Assembly: GCA_035762005.1 (NCBI GenBank)
Contig: DASTQA010000018.1
Location: 1-50,423 of the forward strand
Direction: 5' to 3'
Source: JAIBJN01 sp035762005
GTDB taxonomy: Bacteria; Actinomycetota; Thermoleophilia; Gaiellales; Gaiellaceae
DNA: 50,423 bases
The number at the start of each line of letters is the position of its first letter. Positions within the stretch are counted from its first letter, which is position 1. Below are positions 23,831 to 30,268 of this stretch, one piece after another. Both the position numbers and the translations under genes were made by a program. The notes beneath the pieces were generated by a model. It was not told where the DNA came from. It made no database searches and worked only from the letters and a program-made list of their open reading frames with translations.

Positions 23831-24754
23831 ATGAAGATCGCATTCTGCTTCCCGGGCCAGGGCTCGCAGGGCCTCGGCATGGGCCGCGCGATCGCGGCGG
23901 CGTTCCCGGACGCCCGCGCGGTGTACGACGAGGCGTCCGAGGCCGCCGGCTTCGACGTCGCGAAGCTCTGCTTCGAGGGCTCGATCGAGGAGCTCACGCG
24001 CACGGAGCTCCAGCAGCCCGCGCTCGTGGCGACGTCGATCGCGTGCCTGCGGGCGGTGCGGACGCTCGGGATCCGCCCCGACTACGTCGTCGGCCACTCC
24101 GTGGGCGAGTACTCGGCCCTCGCCGCCGCCGACTCCATCGGCACCGGCGAGGCGGTCGCGCTCGTGCGCGAGCGGGGCGAGGCGATGGCCGAGGCGGCCC
24201 GCGAGCGGCCCGGCGCGATGGCGGCGGTGATCGGCCTCGAGGACGCCGTCGTCGAGGAGATCTGCAGTGCCATCGAGAACGTGTGGCCCGCGAACTACAA
24301 CTGCCCCGGCCAGGTCGTCGTCTCCGGCGAGAACGCGGCCGTCGACCGCCTGATCGAGGAGGCCGCCGCCCGCGGTGCCCGCAAGACGGTGAAGCTCCGC
24401 GTCAGCGGCGCCTTCCACAGCCCGCTTGTCGCGCGCGCCGCCGAGCGCCTGCGCCCCTCGCTCGCGAAGGCTTCCTGGCGGGAGCCGGCGACCCCGTTCA
24501 TGTCGACGGTGACGGCCAGGGTCGAGGACGCGCAGCGCATCGGCTCGATCCTCGTCGAGCAACTGACCGCCCCGGTGCGCTTCACGCAGGCGGTGCGCGG
24601 CCTCGTCAAGGAGGGGGTCGAGACCTTCGTCGAGATCGGCCCCGGGCAGGTCCTGAGCGGCCTCCTCCGACGCTGCGACCGTTCCCTGCGGACGATCTCG
24701 GTCGGCGACCCGGAGTCCCTCCGCAAGGTCGAGGACACCCTCTCCGCCGCCTGA
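23831..24754 (+). CDS. fabD: Malonyl-CoA:ACP transacylase FabD
   Basis: A 307-residue acyltransferase that loads malonyl onto ACP. MKIAFCFPGQGSQGLGMG starts the protein. The nucleophile Ser90 sits in GHSVGEYSA, and the catalytic His is in the SGAFHSPL block near 197. GPGQVLSGLLRR lies towards the end. The ATG follows AGGTGAG directly, a weak, close ribosome site. Its TGA stop shares one base with the fabG ATG (TGATG). Confidence 0.95.
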   Translation: MKIAFCFPGQGSQGLGMGRAIAAAFPDARAVYDEASEAAGFDVAKLCFEGSIEELTRTELQQPALVATSIACLRAVRTLGIRPDYVVGHSVGEYSALAAADSIGTGEAVALVRERGEAMAEAARERPGAMAAVIGLEDAVVEEICSAIENVWPANYNCPGQVVVSGENAAVDRLIEEAAARGARKTVKLRVSGAFHSPLVARAAERLRPSLAKASWREPATPFMSTVTARVEDAQRIGSILVEQLTAPVRFTQAVRGLVKEGVETFVEIGPGQVLSGLLRRCDRSLRTISVGDPESLRKVEDTLSAA

Positions 24755-25494
24755 TGAGCGGGTTCGCGTCACTCGAGGGGAAGGTCGCGCTCGTCACCGG
24801 GGGCTCCCGCGGCATCGGCGCCGCCATCTCGCGCGAGCTCGCGCGGGCCGGGGCGCGCGTGGCCGTCAACTACCGCAGCGGCAGCGACGCCGCCGAGGCG
24901 GTCGCGGCCGAGATCGACGGCCTCGCCGTGGGCGCGAACGTCGGCGACCCGGCCGAGGCGCAGGCGCTCGTCGCCGGCGTCGAGGCGGAGCTCGGCGACG
25001 TGGACGTGCTCGTCAACAACGCCGGCGTCACGCGGGACACGCTCATCGCCCGCATGAGCGACGAGGACTGGGACGAGGTCATCGCGACGAACCTCCGCGG
25101 CGCCTTCAACACGTGCCGCGCGGTCTCGCGCAAGATGCTCCGCCGCCGAGCCGGCTCGATCGTCAACCTCTCGAGCGTCGTCGGGATCCACGGCAACCCC
25201 GGCCAGGCGAACTACGCCGCCTCCAAGGGCGGCATCATCGGGATGACGAAGGCGCTCGCGCGCGAGCTCGGCACCCGCGGCGTCCGCGTGAACGCGGTCG
25301 CCCCCGGCTACATCTCGACGGAGCTGACGAACGTCCTCTCGGAGGAGATCCGCGGAACGATCCTCGCCAACACGCCGCTCGGCCGCCTCGGCGAGCCGGA
25401 GGACGTGGCGGCTGCGGTACGCTTTCTGGCCTCGGACGCGGCCGCGTTCGTGACGGGAGAGGTGCTTCTCGTCGACGGCGGCCTGGGGATGTAG
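24754..25494 (+). CDS. fabG: 3-oxoacyl-ACP reductase FabG
   Basis: A 246-residue short-chain dehydrogenase that reduces 3-oxoacyl-ACP with NADPH. The cofactor loop TGGSRGIG is at 15-22 and NNAG at 88-91. The catalytic residues are Ser140/141, Tyr154 and Lys158 in YAASKGG. The end VTGEVLLVDGGLGM is typical of FabG. Translation is likely coupled to fabD through the TGATG junction. Unlike in most bacteria, no acyl carrier protein gene follows; fabF starts after 2 nt. Confidence 0.94.
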   Translation: MSGFASLEGKVALVTGGSRGIGAAISRELARAGARVAVNYRSGSDAAEAVAAEIDGLAVGANVGDPAEAQALVAGVEAELGDVDVLVNNAGVTRDTLIARMSDEDWDEVIATNLRGAFNTCRAVSRKMLRRRAGSIVNLSSVVGIHGNPGQANYAASKGGIIGMTKALARELGTRGVRVNAVAPGYISTELTNVLSEEIRGTILANTPLGRLGEPEDVAAAVRFLASDAAAFVTGEVLLVDGGLGM

Positions 25495-25496
25495 CA

Positions 25497-26753
25497 GTGG
25501 CTTCCGACAACGGGCGCAGGCGGGTCGTCATCACGGGCATGGGCGCGGTGACCCCGCTCGGCAACGATGTGGAGTCGTTCTGGGAGAACCTCACCGCCGG
25601 CAAGGGCGGGGCGGCGCGGATCGCTGCGTTCGACTCGAGCGAGTACGCGGTCCACTTCGCCTGCGAGCTGAAGGGCTTCGAGCCGACCGCCTGGATCGAG
25701 CACCGCAAGGCGCGGCGCATGGACCGCTTCGCGCAGATGATCATCGCGGCCGCCCGCATGGCCGAGCAGGACTCCGGCATCGACATCGAGGCCGAGACCG
25801 AGCGCACCGGCGTCTCCGTCGCGACCGGCATCGGCGGCCTCCAGAGCTTCCAGGACTGCTACGACCAGCTGCTCGCGCGAGGGCCCGACCGGGTGAACCC
25901 GCTCTCCATCCCGGCGATCATCCCGAACATGGGGGCCGCCTGGGTCTCGATGGAGCTGGGGACGCGGGGCCCGCTCACGTCCGAGTGCACGGCCTGCGCC
26001 GCCTCGAACATGGCGATCGGCGAGGCGACGGACGCGATCCGGCTCGGCCGCGCGGACGTCATGCTCGCGGGGGGGACGGAAGCCGGGATCACGAAGGTCG
26101 GCATCGGCGGCTTCTCGGCCATGCGCGCGCTCTCGCGTCGGAACGAGGACCCAGCGCGGGCCAGCCGGCCCTTCGACGCCGAGCGCGACGGGTTCGTCAT
26201 GGGTGAGGCCGGCGGCATCGTCGTCCTCGAGGAGCTCGAGCACGCGCGCAGGCGCGGCGCGAAAATCTACGCCGAGCTCGTCGGCTACGGCCTCTCGTCG
26301 GACGCGCAGCACATCACGGAGCCCGATCCCACGGGCCGACATCCGGCGCGCGCCATGGACATGGCCCTCGCCGACGCGGGGGTCTCGCCGGACGAGGTCG
26401 ACTACGTCAACGCGCACGGGACGTCGACGCCGATCGGAGACGCGAGCGAGACGCGGGTGATCAAGATCGCCCTCGGCGAGGAGAAGGCCCGCCGGACGCC
26501 GATCTCCTCGACGAAGGGCGCCACGGGCCACTGCCTGGGCGCGTCGGGCGCGATCGAGGCGATCGCCTGCACGCTCGCGGTGCAGCGGAACGTCGTGCCG
26601 CCGACGATCAACTACGAGGTGCCCGATCCCGAGTGCGACCTCGACTACATCCCGAACGAGGCGCGCGAGTGGAAGACCGACGTCGCGCTCTCGAACAACT
26701 TCGGCTTCGGCGGGCACAACGCGTGCCTCGTCATCCGCAAGTTCGAAGGCTGA
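25497..26753 (+). CDS. fabF: 3-oxoacyl-ACP synthase II FabF
   Basis: A 418-residue thiolase-fold condensing enzyme that elongates acyl-ACP chains. RRRVVITGMGAVTPLGND opens the protein. The nucleophile Cys167 is in TACAASN. The active-site histidines are in NAHGTSTPIGD (near 307) and GATGHCLGASGA (near 345). The C-terminus has LSNNFGFGGHNACLV. The GTG start lies 2 nt after the fabG stop with no visible Shine-Dalgarno sequence. Confidence 0.95.
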   Translation: MASDNGRRRVVITGMGAVTPLGNDVESFWENLTAGKGGAARIAAFDSSEYAVHFACELKGFEPTAWIEHRKARRMDRFAQMIIAAARMAEQDSGIDIEAETERTGVSVATGIGGLQSFQDCYDQLLARGPDRVNPLSIPAIIPNMGAAWVSMELGTRGPLTSECTACAASNMAIGEATDAIRLGRADVMLAGGTEAGITKVGIGGFSAMRALSRRNEDPARASRPFDAERDGFVMGEAGGIVVLEELEHARRRGAKIYAELVGYGLSSDAQHITEPDPTGRHPARAMDMALADAGVSPDEVDYVNAHGTSTPIGDASETRVIKIALGEEKARRTPISSTKGATGHCLGASGAIEAIACTLAVQRNVVPPTINYEVPDPECDLDYIPNEAREWKTDVALSNNFGFGGHNACLVIRKFEG

Positions 26754-26763
26754 CGGCCCCGGC

Positions 26764-27432
26764 GTGGCCGACCGCTTCGCGACGTTCGACTGCTACGGCA
26801 CCCTCGTCGACTGGGAGACGGGGATCGGCCGCGAGCTCGCGCGGCTCTGGCCCGGCGAGGACGCGGCCGTCCTGCGCGACCGCTACCACGAGATCGAGCC
26901 GCGCGTCCAGCTCGCGTCGGGGCGTCCCTACCGGGAGGTGCTCGCGGAGTCGCTCGTCCTCCTGGCCGAGCACGAGGGCCTGACGCTGCCGGCCGGGGAG
27001 GACGATGCCCTCGCCCGCTCCCTGCCCGGCTGGCCGGTCTTCTCCGAGGTGCCGGGCGCGCTCGCGGAGCTTCGAGCCGCCGGCTGGAAGCTCGTCCCGC
27101 TCTCGAATACCGACCCGGACCTCCTCGCCGCCTCGATGGAGGCGATCGGGATTCCCTTCGACGGCGCCGTCGTCGCCTCTGAGATCGGCTCGTACAAGCC
27201 GGCGCAGGGCCACTGGCGGGTCTTCTTCGAGCGCTTCGGCGTCGACCGGGGGCGCCACGTCCATGTGGCCGCGAGCCTCTTCCACGACATCGCGCCCGCG
27301 CAGGAGCTCGGCCTGACCGCGGTGTGGATCAACCGTCTCGGCGAGACGAGCGACCTGCCGCGGGCCGCCGAGCTCAGCGACCTCTCGGCCCTCCCCGAGA
27401 CGCTCGAGCGCCTGCTCCCGGCGGCGGGCTAG
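26764..27432 (+). CDS. HAD-superfamily hydrolase, haloacid dehalogenase type II-like
   Basis: A 222-residue Rossmann-like HAD protein. The nucleophile Asp is in TFDCYGTLVDWETG (about residue 8). Motif II is PLSNTDPDLL, the Lys motif is GSYKPAQGHW, and the acidic motif is AASLFHDIAPAQELGL. The DxYGTLxDW form resembles haloacid dehalogenases and related phosphatases. Its place between fabF and a ureohydrolase in the lipid operon is not explained by a known pathway. The substrate is unknown. Confidence 0.85.
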   Translation: MADRFATFDCYGTLVDWETGIGRELARLWPGEDAAVLRDRYHEIEPRVQLASGRPYREVLAESLVLLAEHEGLTLPAGEDDALARSLPGWPVFSEVPGALAELRAAGWKLVPLSNTDPDLLAASMEAIGIPFDGAVVASEIGSYKPAQGHWRVFFERFGVDRGRHVHVAASLFHDIAPAQELGLTAVWINRLGETSDLPRAAELSDLSALPETLERLLPAAG

Positions 27433-27441
27433 GCTGAGGGC

Positions 27442-28224
27442 GTGTCCCGCCTGCGCGCACGCTGCCCCGACTGCCGGACGCTCACGGCCGTGGCGCTCGA
27501 CGGCGGGACGTACGAGTGCCACTCCTGCGGCCGTACGTTCCAGGCGGGCCTCGTGCGCGTGCCGCGCGCGTGGGGCGCCGGGGGCGAGTCGATGGCCGAG
27601 GCGGCCTTCCTGCCGCTCCCCTACCCGGAGACCGCCGTCATCGAGGAGGAGAGCCTGGGCGAGCAGAACCTCGCGCTCGCGGCGGCGCTGCCCGAGCGGC
27701 CGCTCGTCCTCGGCGGCTGCTGCTGCGCGCACGTCGGCGCCGTCCAGGGCCTCGCCTACCGCCACGACCGCCTCGCCGTCGTCTGGTTCGACGCCCACGG
27801 CGACCTGAACACGCCCGAGAGCTCGCCGAGCGGCAACCTCTGGGGCATGCCGCTGCGGATGCTCGTCGACGGCGACGTCGTCGCGGCCGAGGACGTGGCG
27901 CTCGTCGGGGCTCGGAACCTCGACCCGCCCGAGGAGGACTTCATCGCCTCCCGCGGCATCCACGCCGGGGAGGACGGGATCGACCGCGCCCTCGCCGGGG
28001 CCGACGCCGTCTACGTCGCCTTCGACGTCGACGTGCTCGATCCCGACGACGACGTCATTCCCCACATGCCGGAGCCCGGCGGCCTGACTCTCGTCGAGGC
28101 GGAGGCGGCGCTGCGCGCCGTCGCGGCCGCGCGACCGCTCGCGGGCGCGGGCCTCTCCGGCCTCTCGCCGGCGCCGGCCAACAGCGGCCCCCTCGAGCGC
28201 CTCGCGGCCGCCCTCGGCCTCTAG
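27442..28224 (+). CDS. Arginase/agmatinase-family ureohydrolase with N-terminal zinc ribbon
   Basis: A 260-residue protein combining a small zinc ribbon (Cys8, Cys11, Cys26, Cys29) with a binuclear-manganese ureohydrolase fold (about 55-260). Metal motifs are GGCCCAH (91-97, in place of the usual GGDHS), WFDAHGDLNTPE (DAHGD 117-121) and FDVDVLDPD (Asp195, Asp197, Asp200). NTPESSPSGNLWGMPL is a typical substrate loop. The substrate could be arginine, agmatine or another guanidino compound. TAGGCT (27430-27435) ends 6 nt before the GTG, but its TAG is also the stop of the preceding gene. Confidence 0.82.
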   Translation: MSRLRARCPDCRTLTAVALDGGTYECHSCGRTFQAGLVRVPRAWGAGGESMAEAAFLPLPYPETAVIEEESLGEQNLALAAALPERPLVLGGCCCAHVGAVQGLAYRHDRLAVVWFDAHGDLNTPESSPSGNLWGMPLRMLVDGDVVAAEDVALVGARNLDPPEEDFIASRGIHAGEDGIDRALAGADAVYVAFDVDVLDPDDDVIPHMPEPGGLTLVEAEAALRAVAAARPLAGAGLSGLSPAPANSGPLERLAAALGL

Positions 28225-28261
28225 CGGGGTAGGGCGCGGGGGCCGGGCGGAGGCGAAGCCG

Positions 28262-28267
28262 TAAGAT
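28262..28267 (+). promoter_or_regulatory. -10-like element (TAAGAT) of accD, leaderless arrangement
   Basis: TAAGAT ends 9 nt before the ATG of accD in a 52-bp gap that is otherwise extremely GC-rich. No Shine-Dalgarno sequence lies between. This suggests accD-accA can be transcribed apart from the upstream fab genes, as a leaderless mRNA. Confidence 0.55.
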
Positions 28268-28276
28268 AGGCCGGTC

Positions 28277-29125
28277 ATGGAAGGCCGCATCGACGTCACC
28301 GTCGAGAACCGGGGGGCGGAGCGGGCGGACGGCGACGGGAAGCGGCACCCGAACACCTGCCCGGGCTGCCACTCGCACTACCGCGACGACGAGCTCGAGC
28401 AGACCCTCCGCGTCTGCCCGCAGTGCGGCCACCATTTCCCGGTGCGCGCGCGCGAGCGGGTGGCGCAGCTCGCCGACCGCGGCACGTTCGTCGAGGAGGA
28501 CGCCGGCCTTCGCTCCGCCGACCCGCTCGGGTTCTTCGACCTGCGTGCGTACACCGACCGCCTCGCCGAGGCGGAGGTCGCGACCGGGCTCGGCGACGCG
28601 CTCATCGCCGGGGCGGCCGCGATCGAGCGCCGGCCCTGCGAGCTCGCCGTCATGGACTTCGCCTTCATGGGCGGCTCGATGGGCAGCACCGTCGGGGAGA
28701 AATTCGCGCGCGCCTGCGAGCGCGCCGCCGCCCGCCGGGCGCCGCTCGTCTGCGTCACCGCCTCGGGCGGCGCCCGCATGCAGGAAGGGATCCTCTCGCT
28801 CATGCAGCTTCCGAAGACCGTCTGTGCCGTGGACGAGCTCCGGGAGGCGCGCTGCGCCTTCATCTCGGTCATGTCGCACCCGACCACCGCGGGCGTCCTC
28901 GCGAGCTTCGCGAGCCTCGGCGACGTGATCGTGTCCGAGCCGGGCGCCCTCCTCGCCTTCACGGGCCCGCGGGTCGTCCAGCAGACGACCCGCGAGAAGC
29001 TGCCGGACGACTTCGGGCTTGCCGAGTCGAACGCCCGCTTCGGCCACGTCGACGCGATCGTGCCGCGGGCCGAGCTCCGGCCCTTCGTCGGCCGTCTCCT
29101 GTCCCTCTTCTCGCGCACCGAGTGA
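28277..29125 (+). CDS. accD: Acetyl-CoA carboxylase carboxyltransferase subunit beta AccD
   Basis: A 282-residue subunit that, with AccA, transfers the carboxyl group from biotin to acetyl-CoA. The N-terminal zinc ribbon has Cys28, Cys31, Cys47 and Cys50 (CPGC and CPQC). The crotonase-like domain includes MDFAFMGGSMGSTVGEKFAR, VTASGGARMQEG and SHPTTAGVLASFASLGD. Separate accD and accA genes are the bacterial heteromeric type. It joins accA by a GTGA overlap. Confidence 0.95.
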   Translation: MEGRIDVTVENRGAERADGDGKRHPNTCPGCHSHYRDDELEQTLRVCPQCGHHFPVRARERVAQLADRGTFVEEDAGLRSADPLGFFDLRAYTDRLAEAEVATGLGDALIAGAAAIERRPCELAVMDFAFMGGSMGSTVGEKFARACERAAARRAPLVCVTASGGARMQEGILSLMQLPKTVCAVDELREARCAFISVMSHPTTAGVLASFASLGDVIVSEPGALLAFTGPRVVQQTTREKLPDDFGLAESNARFGHVDAIVPRAELRPFVGRLLSLFSRTE

Positions 29126-30072
29126 CCGAGACGCCGGCCAACCAGGCGGAGCAGCTGCGCCTCAAGGAGCGCCTGGCGAGGCTGCGCGACCTCCCGCTCC
29201 TCCGCGGCGTCGGCGTCTCCGGCGAGATGGCGCGGCTGAAGCGTCAGCTCGAGCGGATGGACGCAGAGCCGACCGCCGACGACGTCTGGAAGTCCGTCGA
29301 GCTCGCCCGCCACCAGGACCGGCCCTACACGCTCGACTACGTCGAGCGCATCTGCGACGACTTCATCGAGCTCCACGGCGACCGCTCCTTCGCCGACGAC
29401 CCGGCCGTCGTCGCGGGCCTCGGGCGCCTGGACGGGCGCACCGTCGTCCTCGTCGGCCACCAGAAGGGCCGCGACATTCGCGAGCGCACGCACCGGAACT
29501 TCGGCATGACGTACCCCGAGGGCTACCGCAAGGCGATGCGCGCCTTCGAGCTCGCCGATCGCCACGGCTTCCCCGTCGTGACGCTCGTCGACACCCCCGG
29601 CGCCTACCCGGGCGTCGCGGCCGAGCAGCACGGCCAGGGCGGCTGGATCGCCCGCTGCCAGCTTGCGATGGCCCGTCTCGGCGTCCCCACCGTCGCCTGC
29701 GTCATCGGGGAGGGCGGCTCGGGCGGCGCCGTCGCCATCGCGCTCGCCGACCGCGTGCTCATGCAGGAGAACGCCATCTACTCGGTGATCTCCCCCGAGG
29801 GCTGCGCCGCCATCCTCTGGCGCGATGCGGGCGAGGCGAAGAAGGCGGCCGCGGCCTTCAAGCCCGACGCCCTCCACTGCGTCGAGCTCGGCGTCGTGGA
29901 CGGGATCGTCCCCGAGCCCGAGCCGGGCGCGCACACGGACCACGACGAGGCCGCCCGCCTCGTCGGCGAGTCGCTCCGCGCGGCGCTCGCCGAGGTCGAG
30001 CCCCTCGACCCGGACGACCGCCGCCGGCAGCGCCGGCGGAAGTTCCGCTCCATGGGCCTGTATCTCGAGTAG
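29122..30072 (+). CDS. accA: Acetyl-CoA carboxylase carboxyltransferase subunit alpha AccA
   Basis: A 316-residue partner of AccD. It has WKSVELARHQDRPYTLDYVE, FIELHGDRSFADDPA, GRDIRERTHRNFGM, YPEGYRKAMR, DTPGAYPGVAAEQHGQ and GEGGSGGAVAIALAD in the usual order. The biotin carboxylase and carrier subunits are not in this window; BirA at 20956 would biotinylate the carrier. The GTG start overlaps the accD stop. Confidence 0.95.
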   Translation: MTETPANQAEQLRLKERLARLRDLPLLRGVGVSGEMARLKRQLERMDAEPTADDVWKSVELARHQDRPYTLDYVERICDDFIELHGDRSFADDPAVVAGLGRLDGRTVVLVGHQKGRDIRERTHRNFGMTYPEGYRKAMRAFELADRHGFPVVTLVDTPGAYPGVAAEQHGQGGWIARCQLAMARLGVPTVACVIGEGGSGGAVAIALADRVLMQENAIYSVISPEGCAAILWRDAGEAKKAAAAFKPDALHCVELGVVDGIVPEPEPGAHTDHDEAARLVGESLRAALAEVEPLDPDDRRRQRRRKFRSMGLYLE

Positions 30073-30087
30073 AGATCGAGACTTCCG

Positions 30088-30125
30088 CAATCCACAGCGT
30101 CCACAGGGTTATCCCCGCCCCTGTG
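30088..30125. repeat. DnaA-box-like cluster with inverted repeat downstream of accA
   Basis: Right after accA are CAATCCACA (30088-30096), a CGTCCACA core (30098-30105) and TTATCCCCG (30109-30117), all near-matches to TTATCCACA. CACAGGG (30102-30108) and CCCTGTG (30119-30125) form a perfect 7-bp inverted repeat around the last site. It may be a minor DnaA-binding site or coincidence. Confidence 0.35.
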
Positions 30126-30147
30126 ACCGCTGCCTCCGGACAGCGAC

Positions 30148-30171
30148 GGGGCCGGCACCAAGGCCGGCCCC
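30148..30171 (+). terminator. GC-rich hairpin downstream of accA
   Basis: GGGGCCGGC (30148-30156) pairs perfectly with GCCGGCCCC (30163-30171) across a 6-nt loop. There is no U-tract. In a very GC-rich genome such hairpins often mark 3' ends. It closes the lipid operon and precedes ligD. Confidence 0.6.
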
Positions 30172-30268
30172 GCTTGCCAACCCCCCCGGTCGGCGATCAA
30201 GCTCGCGCGCCATGTACCCGCGCGCCCGAGCGGTAAACACGCTCGTCCGGGACCCGGGCGGAGTCGGC

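Noticed and set aside
27430..27441. TAGGCT as a leaderless -10 for the ureohydrolase gene
   Set aside because: The TAG is the stop of the HAD gene, and the two genes are likely one operon, so the match may be a by-product of the stop codon. Kept out of the main list.
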